The position numbers and the translations under genes were made by a program. From Dinoroseobacter sp965279125 (GTDB lineage: Bacteria > Pseudomonadota > Alphaproteobacteria > Rhodobacterales > Rhodobacteraceae): 64,000 nt of DNA. A model generated the notes under the pieces. That model ran no database searches and was not told where the DNA came from. It was given only the letters and a program-made list of their open reading frames with translations. This document shows, piece by piece, positions 1 to 8,074 of this stretch. Positions within the stretch are counted from its first letter, which is position 1, and every line of letters starts with the position of its first letter. The stretch spans positions 124,001 to 188,000 of the forward strand of contig CBDIHL010000041.1 of the NCBI GenBank assembly GCA_965279125.1, written 5' to 3'.

Positions 1-490
1 ACCATGAAAACAGGTCGGGATGTGCCTTGTAGATCGCGGTTTGTAACGCATCCGCTGCATTGCAAAGCCCCGCCGCACGCGCCGTTTCGGTAATGCCACC
101 GATCCCGAAACTCGCCAGCGTTTGCAGCCCGCCATACCGCAACCAACGCGCCCCTTTGGTGATCGGATCCTCCAGAAAATCGAGCATCATCCGCTCGTGA
201 TTGCCCATCAACATGACGGCATGGGGACCAAGCTCGCGCTGCAATTCAAAAAGGCGCAGCAAAACATCGGCGCTGTGCTCGCCCCGATCAACGTAATCTC
301 CGACAAAGACCAAGTGTGGTGCGGTGATATGATGCTGTGCGATGTCAGCGTCGATTTCTTCAAGAATATGTTCCAGAAGGGTAATTTCACCGTGAATATC
401 GCCAATTACATAAAGCGGCATGTCCGGCGACGGTGCGGAAACCATCCCCCTTGTCCCGGCAAAAGGCTTGAATCGTTGTAAATCGAGCAT
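1..490 (-). CDS. Metallophosphoesterase (serine/threonine phosphatase-like), 3' end beyond window
   Basis: Translating the minus strand from the ATG at 488-490 gives 163 codons open to the window edge, so the C-terminus is missing. The calcineurin-type metal-binding motifs are visible in order: GDIHG near residue 30, GDYVDRG near 64 and GNHE near 96. This order is that of the PPP-family bacterial serine/threonine phosphatases and diadenosine tetraphosphatases (ApaH/PrpE-like). The protein should be a cytosolic, two-metal phosphoesterase. Its substrate cannot be told from the sequence. It is transcribed away from galE. Family assignment is secure; specific function is open. Confidence 0.85.
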   Translation of the reverse strand, partial: MLDLQRFKPFAGTRGMVSAPSPDMPLYVIGDIHGEITLLEHILEEIDADIAQHHITAPHLVFVGDYVDRGEHSADVLLRLFELQRELGPHAVMLMGNHERMMLDFLEDPITKGARWLRYGGLQTLASFGIGGITETARAAGLCNAADALQTAIYKAHPDLFSW

Positions 491-597
491 GGCCCACGCG
501 CCCCTTTTCTGGTTGGTAGAACCATGGGGGGCAGGCGTTAATGTGAGGTTGCCCCGCGTCGCACGGAGCCGTGCAAAACAAGAAGGGTTTTAGGCAA

Positions 598-1581
598 ATG
601 GATCGCATTTTGGTCACTGGCGGTGCCGGGTATATTGGGTCGCATGCGTGTAAGGCCTTGGCCGCGCAGGGCTTTGAGCCTGTGACCTTCGACAATCTAT
701 CTACGGGCTGGTCCGATGCAGTGCAGTTCGGCCCGCTAGAGCAGGGAAACCTTTTGGATCGCGCGCGGCTGGACGAGGTGTTCGCCAAGCATAAACCTGT
801 TGCCGTCATGCATTTTGCCGCGCTTAGCCAAGTGGGCGATTCCATGCGTGATCCGGGCCTCTATTGGCGCGAGAATGTCACCGGTGCCCTGAACCTGATC
901 GAAGCCTCTGTTGAGGCAAATTGTAAGCAGTTTGTCTTCTCGTCCACCTGCGCGACTTACGGCGACCAAGACGGCGTGGTGCTTGACGAGCACAGCCGCC
1001 AGATGCCGATCAACGCCTACGGTGCTTCCAAGCTCGCCATCGAGCAGATCCTCGAGAATTTTGAGACGACCCATGGACTGCGCAAGGTAATCTTCCGCTA
1101 CTTCAACGTGGCCGGTGCCGATCCCGACGGCCAAGTCGGCGAGTTTCACCGCCCTGAGACCCACCTGATCCCGCTGATCCTGCAAGCCATCGACGGCCAG
1201 CGGCCAGCGTTAACCGTGTTTGGCACCGACTACGACACGCCCGATGGCACCTGCATCCGCGATTATGTTCATGTCAGCGATCTGATCGACGCCCATATCA
1301 GTGGGCTAAACTGGTTAATCGACGGCAAAGAGAGCCGCGCGTTTAACCTTGGCACCGGCACCGGCTTTTCGGTGCGCGAGGTCATCGCCGCCGCCAAGCG
1401 CGCCACCAACAAGGACGTCCCGATGGAATATGGCGAGCGGCGTCCGGGTGATGCCACAGCGCTTGTATCGGGCAGCTCTCGTGCGGTGACAGAGCTTGGC
1501 TGGACGCCTGAGCGATCCAGCCTCGATCAGATGATTGGCGATGCGTGGCGGTGGCACCAGAAGGGTGACTATAAGGCCTGA
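598..1581 (+). CDS. galE: UDP-glucose 4-epimerase
   Basis: This 327-residue protein is an extended short-chain dehydrogenase that interconverts UDP-glucose and UDP-galactose with bound NAD. The Rossmann motif GGAGYIGSH begins near residue 7. The catalytic Tyr141-x3-Lys145 (YGASK) follows an SSTCATYG strand. Length matches GalE. An in-frame GTG at 571 would add nine residues, but the ATG at 598 is preceded at good spacing by an AAGAAGG ribosome site and begins exactly at the conserved MDRILVTGG start. Its stop abuts the convergent choV stop. It could supply UDP-galactose to the polysaccharide cluster about 15 kb downstream; that link is inference. Confidence 0.93.
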   Translation: MDRILVTGGAGYIGSHACKALAAQGFEPVTFDNLSTGWSDAVQFGPLEQGNLLDRARLDEVFAKHKPVAVMHFAALSQVGDSMRDPGLYWRENVTGALNLIEASVEANCKQFVFSSTCATYGDQDGVVLDEHSRQMPINAYGASKLAIEQILENFETTHGLRKVIFRYFNVAGADPDGQVGEFHRPETHLIPLILQAIDGQRPALTVFGTDYDTPDGTCIRDYVHVSDLIDAHISGLNWLIDGKESRAFNLGTGTGFSVREVIAAAKRATNKDVPMEYGERRPGDATALVSGSSRAVTELGWTPERSSLDQMIGDAWRWHQKGDYKA

Positions 1582-2598
1582 TTATTTTGACAGTCGCTTG
1601 AGAATGCTCTCAGACGTCACCTCGCCCAGCACCTCGCCATTCTCGACCACAGCAACGGCGGCGGTTGTTCCGCTCAGCTCCGCCATCAGCGGCCCGATCA
1701 TTGCGTAGGGGCTGACCTCTCGCACGGCAACACCGGTCGCCTCGCCCATAACGTCGCTCGCACAGAGCACCCCGAGCGGGTTCATATTGGCGACGAACTC
1801 GGCCACATAGTCGCTCGCTGGCGCGGAATAGATGTCGCGCGGCGTGCCGATCTGAACGATGCGACCACCCTCCATTATCGCGATGCGGTCGCCCAGTTTG
1901 AAGGCCTCGTCGAGATCGTGACTGACGAAAATGATCGTGCGTTTCAACTCGCGTTGCAGCTCCAGCAGCTCGTCCTGAAGGTGCGTGCGGATCAGCGGGT
2001 CGAGCGCGGAAAACGGCTCGTCCATCAGCAGGATCGGCGCATCGGTGGCAAAGGCGCGGGCAAGCCCGACGCGTTGTTGCATCCCGCCGGACAGCTCGGA
2101 CACCGCGCGGTCCGCCCAATCGGTCAGGCCGACAAGGGCCAGTTGCGCAGACACTTTGCTATCGCGAATGCCCTTAGCCATGCCGGATAATTCCAGCCCC
2201 AGCCCCACATTCTCGCGCACGGACCGCCAAGGCAGCAGCCCGAATTGCTGGAACACCATCGCGACACGGGTCTGGCGGATATGGCGCAGGGTCTTGGCGT
2301 TCGCATTCGTCACATCGACCAACGCGTCACCATCATTGACCCGCACCGCCCCGCGCACCACGGGGTTCAGCCCGTTGACCGCGCGCAGAAGCGTCGACTT
2401 GCCGGAGCCGGACAGCCCCATCAGCACGAGGATCTCGCCCGTCCCGACCTCAAGCCCGCAATCATGGACGCCGAGGACTTGATCGCAAGCCTCCTGCACC
2501 TCGGCGCGGCTTTTGCCGTCGTCCATATAGGGCAGCGCGCTTTCGGGCTGATCGCCGAACACGATGGAGACATTATCGAAGGAAACAGCGACGCTCAT
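1582..2598 (-). CDS. choV: Choline/betaine ABC transporter ATP-binding protein
   Basis: The 338-residue ATPase subunit belongs to the ProV/ChoV family of quaternary-amine importers. Walker A (GLSGSGKST), the Q-loop (FQQFGLLPW), the signature LSGGMQQRVGLARA, Walker B (ILLMDEPFSALDP) and the switch His (VSHDLDEA) are all present. A C-terminal extension of about 80 residues corresponds to the regulatory CBS-like region of this family. The frame stays open far upstream, but the start at 2598 gives MSVAVSFDNV and a 4-bp ATGA overlap with the permease gene, which is typical of co-translated subunits. It is the last gene of choX-choW-choV. Confidence 0.93.
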   Translation of the reverse strand: MSVAVSFDNVSIVFGDQPESALPYMDDGKSRAEVQEACDQVLGVHDCGLEVGTGEILVLMGLSGSGKSTLLRAVNGLNPVVRGAVRVNDGDALVDVTNANAKTLRHIRQTRVAMVFQQFGLLPWRSVRENVGLGLELSGMAKGIRDSKVSAQLALVGLTDWADRAVSELSGGMQQRVGLARAFATDAPILLMDEPFSALDPLIRTHLQDELLELQRELKRTIIFVSHDLDEAFKLGDRIAIMEGGRIVQIGTPRDIYSAPASDYVAEFVANMNPLGVLCASDVMGEATGVAVREVSPYAMIGPLMAELSGTTAAVAVVENGEVLGEVTSESILKRLSK

Positions 2599-3464
2599 GA
2601 CCGGTTCACCCGCAGCATTCGGTCGAGCATAATGGCCACGACAACGATGACAAATCCACTCTCGAAGCCCAGCGCGGTGTTCACTTGATTGAGCGCGCGC
2701 ACGACCGGGACGCCGAGGCCGTCTGCCCCCACGAGCGCTGCGATCACGACCATCGAGAGGCTCAGCATGATCGTCTGGTTCAGGCCCGCCATGATTTGCG
2801 GGAAGGCATAAGGCAGCTCGACCTTCACCAAGGTCTGCATGCCCGTCGCGCCAAAGGCTTGCGCGGCTTCCAGCAGGGGTTTCGGGGTCGAGGTCACGCC
2901 CAGATGCGTCAACCGGATGGGCGCGGGCAGCACGAAGATCACCGTGGCGATCAGGCCGGGCACCATGCCGATGCCAAAGAACACGATGGCCGGGATCAGG
3001 TAGACGAAGGTCGGCAGCGTCTGCATTAGGTCCAGCACCGGGCGCATCATCGCATAGGCGCGCGGGCGGTGCGCGGCCCAGATGCCGATGGGCACGCCGA
3101 TGCCCATGCACACGACGCAGGCGCTGAGGACGAGGGTCAGGCTTTCGGTCGTCTCCTCCCAGTAGTCCTGGTTGAGGATGAACAGGAAGCCGAGCGCAAT
3201 GAACAGGCAGGTTTTCCACGAGCGTTGCAGCGCCCATGTGAGCGCCACAAACACGGCGATGATGATGAATGGGTGCGGGGTTTGCAGGACCCAGAGGATC
3301 GCGTCGATCATCCCCTCCATACCAATGGCGAGCCCGTCAAAGAACCATGCGCCATTGTCCTGAAGCCAGTCGAACACCGCGCGCGCGGTCGCGCCGATGG
3401 GTATTTTCGTGTCGGTTAGCCAGTCCATGCCCGTCCCCAGAAGTGCAAAGCTCGGGGCCAGCAA
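2595..3464 (-). CDS. choW: Choline/betaine ABC transporter permease
   Basis: A 289-residue inner-membrane protein of the ProW/ChoW type with several hydrophobic segments. The EAA loop of binding-protein-dependent permeases is recognisable around EAAQAFGATGMQTLVKVELP, which contacts the ATPase. It forms the transport channel for choline or betaines together with ChoV and the binding protein ChoX. It overlaps choV by 4 bp and lies 34 bp after choX, so the three genes form one operon. The ProW-like long N-terminal domain is short here, as expected for the ChoW branch. Confidence 0.92.
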   Translation of the reverse strand: MLAPSFALLGTGMDWLTDTKIPIGATARAVFDWLQDNGAWFFDGLAIGMEGMIDAILWVLQTPHPFIIIAVFVALTWALQRSWKTCLFIALGFLFILNQDYWEETTESLTLVLSACVVCMGIGVPIGIWAAHRPRAYAMMRPVLDLMQTLPTFVYLIPAIVFFGIGMVPGLIATVIFVLPAPIRLTHLGVTSTPKPLLEAAQAFGATGMQTLVKVELPYAFPQIMAGLNQTIMLSLSMVVIAALVGADGLGVPVVRALNQVNTALGFESGFVIVVVAIMLDRMLRVNRS

Positions 3465-3498
3465 ACGTGCCAGCCCCGAGCGTCATCATAGCGTCGCT

Positions 3499-4422
3499 TT
3501 ACTGAAGCGCTTCCATCACGGCCATCTTCGCATCGCCACCATCCATCTTGGTGACGCCGTCCAACCAGCCTTCGACCACTTCCGTGTTTGCGGTCAGCCA
3601 AGCGGTCGCGGCATCTGCTGGGTCTTGGCCGTCATCGAGGATCGCGGCCATGATCTCGTTCTCCATCGCCAAGGTGAACTCGAGGTTCATCAGCAGTTTG
3701 CCAACGTTCGCACACTCTTCGACATAGCCCGCGCGGGTGTTGGTGAAGACGGTCGCGCCGCCAAGGTTCGGACCGAAGAAATCGTCGCCGCCCGTCAGAT
3801 AGGACATGTCGAAGTTGGCGTTCATGGGATGTGGCTCCCAGCCGAGGAACACAATCGGCTCGTCGCGACGGGTGGCGCGCGCGACTTGGGCGAGCATCCC
3901 TTGTTCACTGCTTTCGGCAACCTCGAAATCGTTCAGACCGAATGCGTCGCCATCGATCATCGACTGGATCAGGCGGTTGCCATCATTGCCCGGCTCGATC
4001 CCGTAGATCTTGCTGTCGAGCGCATCTGCATTCGCCGCGATGTCCGCAAAATCCGCGATGCCAAGGGCTGCGGCGGCGGCATTCACAGCCAGCGTATATT
4101 TCGCGCCCTCAAGGTTCGCGCGCACGGTATCGACGGTGCCAGCCTCGCGGTAGGCGGCGATGTCACCTTCCATCGTGGGCATCCAGTTGCCCAAGAACAC
4201 GTCGATATCGCCTTGGGCCATCGACGAATATGTGACCGGAACCGACAGCAGCTTCGTGTCCGTCTCGTAGCCCAGCGCTTGCAAAACAACGCTGGTCGCA
4301 GCGGTCGTGGCGGTGATGTCGGTCCAGCCCACATCGGCAAAGGTGACGGTTTCGCACGCGGCAGAGGCTTGGCCAGCGACAGCCATCAAGGCGAGCGCGG
4401 AAAGTGTGGTCTTCAAAGTCAT
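3499..4422 (-). CDS. choX: Choline-binding periplasmic protein
   Basis: The 307-residue protein begins with a signal peptide (MTLKTTLSALALMAVAGQASA, cleavage after ASA) and is therefore periplasmic. It matches the OpuAC/ChoX substrate-binding family. The mature N-terminus contains FADVGWTD, placing a Trp and an Asp as in the aromatic choline pocket of rhizobial ChoX, and GNWMPTM supplies a second pocket Trp. These residues favour choline over proline betaine, although the exact specificity is inferred. A strong GGGAGG ribosome site precedes the ATG. It is first in choXWV and divergent from betI, so both directions may answer to BetI. Confidence 0.92.
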   Translation of the reverse strand: MTLKTTLSALALMAVAGQASAACETVTFADVGWTDITATTAATSVVLQALGYETDTKLLSVPVTYSSMAQGDIDVFLGNWMPTMEGDIAAYREAGTVDTVRANLEGAKYTLAVNAAAAALGIADFADIAANADALDSKIYGIEPGNDGNRLIQSMIDGDAFGLNDFEVAESSEQGMLAQVARATRRDEPIVFLGWEPHPMNANFDMSYLTGGDDFFGPNLGGATVFTNTRAGYVEECANVGKLLMNLEFTLAMENEIMAAILDDGQDPADAATAWLTANTEVVEGWLDGVTKMDGGDAKMAVMEALQ

Positions 4423-4446
4423 TTACATGACCTCCCTTTTATGTTG

Positions 4447-4460
4447 ATTGACGAGTCAAT
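4447..4460. promoter_or_regulatory. Candidate BetI operator
   Basis: The sequence ATTGACGAGTCAAT is a perfect inverted repeat (ATTGAC-GA-GTCAAT) in the 68-bp gap between divergent choX and betI. BetI operators in other proteobacteria are built from ATTGA/TCAAT half-sites. A single site here could control both choXWV and betI-betC-betB-betA in response to choline. The call rests on the repeat, its location and family knowledge; no binding data are available. Confidence 0.6.
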
Positions 4461-4490
4461 AAAGAAACGCAGCGCTCGGATCAAACAATT

Positions 4491-5069
4491 ATGCCCAAGC
4501 TTGGACAAGAGCCTATCAGGCGCGCCGCCCTCGTCAAAGCGACCATCGCCGAGGTCGGCGAGACAGGATCGCTTGCCGTGACGGTCAGCCAGATCGCCAA
4601 GCGGGCGGGCATGTCGAGCGCGCTGGCGCATCACTATTTCGGCGGCAAGGATCAGATCCTGCATGCCGGGATGCTTGGGATCCTGCGCGCCTTCGCAACC
4701 GCCGTTCGCACGGAAATGGCAAAGGCTGAGACACCGCGCGGTAAGGTGGAAGCGATTATTCGCGCCTCGTTCGATCCGGATTGCTTCACGCCGAACTCCG
4801 TTGCCGCTTGGCTGAATTTCTACGTGCAGGCTCAGACCGACACCGAGGCGAACCGCTTTCTGCGCATCTACCAGCGCCGTCTGCATTCCACGCTGCTCGC
4901 CCATTTGCGCCCGATCAGCCCCGCGCCCGAACACCACGCCCATGTCATCGCCGCCCTCATCGACGGGGTCTATCTGCGCCAAGCCCTGCGCGAGGATGCA
5001 ATGGGCGGGGCGGAGGCGGTCGCGGTGATCACACAAACGCTCGACACGCTTATCGGAGCTGCCAAATGA
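4491..5069 (+). CDS. betI: Choline-responsive TetR-family repressor BetI
   Basis: The 192-residue protein has the BetI start MPKLGQEPIRRAALVKATI and a TetR helix-turn-helix around residues 28-55 (SQIAKRAGMSSALAHHYFGGKDQI). In characterised species BetI represses the choline-to-betaine genes and is released by choline. It is the first gene of the bet operon and overlaps betC by 4 bp (ATGA). A candidate operator lies 30 bp upstream, consistent with autoregulation. Length and N-terminal motif make the assignment firm. Confidence 0.94.
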   Translation: MPKLGQEPIRRAALVKATIAEVGETGSLAVTVSQIAKRAGMSSALAHHYFGGKDQILHAGMLGILRAFATAVRTEMAKAETPRGKVEAIIRASFDPDCFTPNSVAAWLNFYVQAQTDTEANRFLRIYQRRLHSTLLAHLRPISPAPEHHAHVIAALIDGVYLRQALREDAMGGAEAVAVITQTLDTLIGAAK

Positions 5070-6571
5070 CCCAACCCAACATCCTGATCTTCATGGTCGA
5101 CCAGCTGAACGGCACCCTCTTTCCCGATGGTCCTGCCGACTGGCTGCATGCGCCGAACCTCAAGGCGCTCGCCAAACGCTCTACCCGGTTTGCCAATTGC
5201 TACACCGCCTCGCCCCTTTGCGCGCCCGGTCGTGCCAGCTTCATGTCCGGCCTTCTGCCCTCGCACACCCGCGTCTACGACAACGCCGCCGAGTTCGCGT
5301 CCGACATTCCCACCTACGCCCACCACCTTCGGCGCGCGGGCTACTACACGTGTCTGTCCGGCAAGATGCACTTCGTCGGCCCCGACCAGATGCACGGGTT
5401 TGAAGAGCGTCTGACCACCGACATCTACCCCGCCGATTTTGGCTGGACCCCGGACTACCGCAAACCTGGCGAGCGGATCGAGTGGTGGTATCACAACATG
5501 GGCAGCGTGACGGGCGCAGGCGTGGGCGAGATCACCAACCAGATGGAATACGACGACGACGTGGCCCATTTCGCCAAGGCCAAGGTCTACGATTTGGCGC
5601 GCGAGAAGGATCTGCGTCCGTGGTGCCTGACCGTCAGCTTTACGCATCCGCATGATCCTTACGTGGCGCGGCAGAAATACTGGGATCTGTACGAGGATTG
5701 CGCGCACCTGTTACCGCAAGTTCCCGCGATCCCGTACGAAGACCAAGACCCCCATTCGCAGCGCATCTTTGACGCAAACGATTGGCGCAGCTACGACATT
5801 ACGCAAGAGCAGATTAAAACCTCACGCCGCGCCTATTTCGCCAATATCAGCTATCTGGATGACAAGATCGGCGAGGTGATGGAGGCGCTTGAGACCACCA
5901 AGCAGGACGCCATCATCCTATTCGTGTCAGACCATGGCGACATGCTGGGCGAGCGCGGTCTGTGGTTCAAGATGAGCTTCTATGAAGGCTCGTCCCGCGT
6001 CCCGATGATGATCTGCGCGCCGGGGATGGAGGCGGGTTTGGTGGAAACGCCGGTGTCCAACATCGACGTCACCCCGACGCTCTGCGCGCTCGCGGGCATC
6101 TCAATGGACGAGATCGAGCCTTGGACAACGGGCGAAAGCCTCGTTCCGCTGGGCCAAGGCGGCATCCGCACCACGCCTGTTGCGATCGAATACGCGGCCG
6201 AGGCGTCCTATGCGCCGTTGATCTGCCTGCGCCAAGAGCAGTGGAAATACACCGCCTGCATGCTGGACCCCGACCAACTGTTCGACCTCAGCGCTGATCC
6301 GCATGAGCTGACCGATCTGGCAAACGATCCCGCCCACGCCGACACCCTCGCCAGCTTCCAAGCCATGGCAAACGCCCGCTGGAACCTGTCGCAATTCGAC
6401 GCCGATGTCCGCCAAAGCCAAGCCCGCCGCTGGATCGTCTACGAGGCCCTGCGCAACGGCAACTACTACCCCTGGGACTATCAACCGCTGCAACAAGCGT
6501 CCGAGCGTTACATGCGCAACCACATGAATCTGGACGAGGTCGAAGGCCGCGCACGCGCGCCCAAAGACTAA
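5066..6571 (+). CDS. betC: Choline-sulfatase
   Basis: This 501-residue type I sulfatase hydrolyses choline-O-sulfate to choline and sulfate. The formylglycine motif C-x-P-G-R is present as CAPGR with Cys52, close to its place in rhizobial BetC. The N-terminal metal site shows as FMVDQLNG and the second metal site as SDHGDMLGERG. The ATG at 5066 overlaps the betI stop (ATGA); the frame is open further upstream but that part is a betI shadow. A formylglycine-generating enzyme is needed and is not encoded in the window. It feeds choline to BetA/BetB and releases sulfate, giving both an osmolyte and a sulfur source. Confidence 0.95.
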   Translation: MTQPNILIFMVDQLNGTLFPDGPADWLHAPNLKALAKRSTRFANCYTASPLCAPGRASFMSGLLPSHTRVYDNAAEFASDIPTYAHHLRRAGYYTCLSGKMHFVGPDQMHGFEERLTTDIYPADFGWTPDYRKPGERIEWWYHNMGSVTGAGVGEITNQMEYDDDVAHFAKAKVYDLAREKDLRPWCLTVSFTHPHDPYVARQKYWDLYEDCAHLLPQVPAIPYEDQDPHSQRIFDANDWRSYDITQEQIKTSRRAYFANISYLDDKIGEVMEALETTKQDAIILFVSDHGDMLGERGLWFKMSFYEGSSRVPMMICAPGMEAGLVETPVSNIDVTPTLCALAGISMDEIEPWTTGESLVPLGQGGIRTTPVAIEYAAEASYAPLICLRQEQWKYTACMLDPDQLFDLSADPHELTDLANDPAHADTLASFQAMANARWNLSQFDADVRQSQARRWIVYEALRNGNYYPWDYQPLQQASERYMRNHMNLDEVEGRARAPKD

Positions 6572-6619
6572 TCCCGCTCCTCTTTGCTTTCTCAAATATC
6601 CCCGCCGGAGGCATCCAAC

Positions 6620-8071
6620 ATGTCCACACAACCCACCGCCAGCCACTTCATCAACGGCGCTTACGTCGAAGACACCACAGGCACCCTCCTGCCCGTAATC
6701 TACCCCGCGACAGGCGAGCAAATCGCGAACCTCTACGAGGCAACGCCCGCGATCATCGAACAGGCCATCACCAGCGCCAAGGCCGCCCAAAAGGACTGGG
6801 CAGCACGGTCCGGGACAGAGCGCGGTCGCGTTCTGCGCAAGGCCGCCGACATGATCCGCCGTCGCAACCGCGAGCTGTCGGTGCTTGAGACTTATGATAC
6901 CGGAAAACCTCTGTCCGAGACGCTCTATGTAGACGCCACCTCCGGGGCAGATGCGCTCGAATATTTCGGCGGTCTTGCAGGCAGCATCACCGGCGAGCAT
7001 ATCCCGCTGGGCCAGGACTGGGTCTACACGGTGCGCGAAGCGCTCGGTCTGTGCGTCGGTATCGGCGCGTGGAACTACCCCACGCAGATCGCCTGCTGGA
7101 AAGGCGCGCCCGCGCTCGCGATGGGCAATGCGATGATCTTCAAGCCGTCCGAGACGACGCCGCTTTGCGCCCTCAAAGTTGCGGAAATCCTGCACGAGGC
7201 GGGTCTGCCTGCGGGCCTCTATAACGTCATTCAAGGCACCGGCGCTGTCGGCGCGCCTTTGGTCGCCGATCCGCGTGTCGACAAAGTCAGCCTCACCGGA
7301 TCTGTCCCGACGGGTCGCAAGATCTACGCAAGTGCTGCGGCAGACATGAAGCACGTCACGATGGAGCTTGGCGGCAAATCCCCGCTTCTGATCTTCGATG
7401 ACGCCGATCTTGAGAACGCCGTAGGCGGCGCCATCCTCGGCAACTTCTACTCCTCCGGGCAGGTCTGCTCCAACGGCACCCGCGTGTTCGTCCAAGAAGG
7501 GATCAAGGACGCGTTCCTCAAGCGCCTGACCGAACGTCTGGCCACCGCTGTGATTGGCGATCCGCAGGACGAGGCGACGAATTTCGGGCCGATGGTCAGC
7601 GAGAACCAGCTCGACATCGTGCAGCGCTACATCCAGATCGGCCTAGACGAAGGCGCGACACTGGTCTCGGGCGGCAAACGGATCGAGGGCGACGGCTTCT
7701 ACCTTGAGCCGACCGTTTTCGCTGATGTCACCGACGACATGACCATCGCGCGCGAGGAAATCTTTGGCCCGGTCATGGCCGTTCTGACCTTCAAAACCGA
7801 AGAGGAAGCCATCCAGCGCGCCAACGCCACCGAATTCGGCCTCTCCGCCGGGGTGTTCACCTCTGACCTGACCCGCGCGCACCGTGTAATCGCGCAGATG
7901 GAAGCCGGGTCGTGCTTCATCAACTCTTACAATGACGCGCCAGTGGAAGCCCCCTTTGGCGGGGTGAAAGCCAGCGGCGTGGGGCGCGAGAACTCCAAGG
8001 AGGCGATCCATCACTACTCCCAAGTCAAGTCCGTCTACGTGCGGATGGGCGATGTGGAGGCTCCGTTCTAG
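6620..8071 (+). CDS. betB: Betaine aldehyde dehydrogenase
   Basis: The 483-residue NAD(P)-dependent aldehyde dehydrogenase oxidises betaine aldehyde to glycine betaine. The general base Glu249 lies in ELGGKSP and the nucleophile Cys283 in SSGQVCSNGTRVF, a Cys context typical of BetB. The ATG at 6620 follows a CCGGAGG ribosome site; an earlier in-frame start at 6584 lacks one and would add 12 unconserved residues. It sits 48 bp after betC and 3 bp before betA, so all four bet genes are probably one transcript. Confidence 0.95.
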   Translation: MSTQPTASHFINGAYVEDTTGTLLPVIYPATGEQIANLYEATPAIIEQAITSAKAAQKDWAARSGTERGRVLRKAADMIRRRNRELSVLETYDTGKPLSETLYVDATSGADALEYFGGLAGSITGEHIPLGQDWVYTVREALGLCVGIGAWNYPTQIACWKGAPALAMGNAMIFKPSETTPLCALKVAEILHEAGLPAGLYNVIQGTGAVGAPLVADPRVDKVSLTGSVPTGRKIYASAAADMKHVTMELGGKSPLLIFDDADLENAVGGAILGNFYSSGQVCSNGTRVFVQEGIKDAFLKRLTERLATAVIGDPQDEATNFGPMVSENQLDIVQRYIQIGLDEGATLVSGGKRIEGDGFYLEPTVFADVTDDMTIAREEIFGPVMAVLTFKTEEEAIQRANATEFGLSAGVFTSDLTRAHRVIAQMEAGSCFINSYNDAPVEAPFGGVKASGVGRENSKEAIHHYSQVKSVYVRMGDVEAPF

Positions 8072-8074
8072 GCC

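Noticed and set aside
3397..4581. 394-codon plus-strand open frame
   Set aside because: It is the antisense shadow of choX, whose signal peptide and binding residues are clear.
6101..7495. 464-codon minus-strand open frame
   Set aside because: It is antisense to betC and betB and has a low-complexity composition typical of GC-rich shadows.
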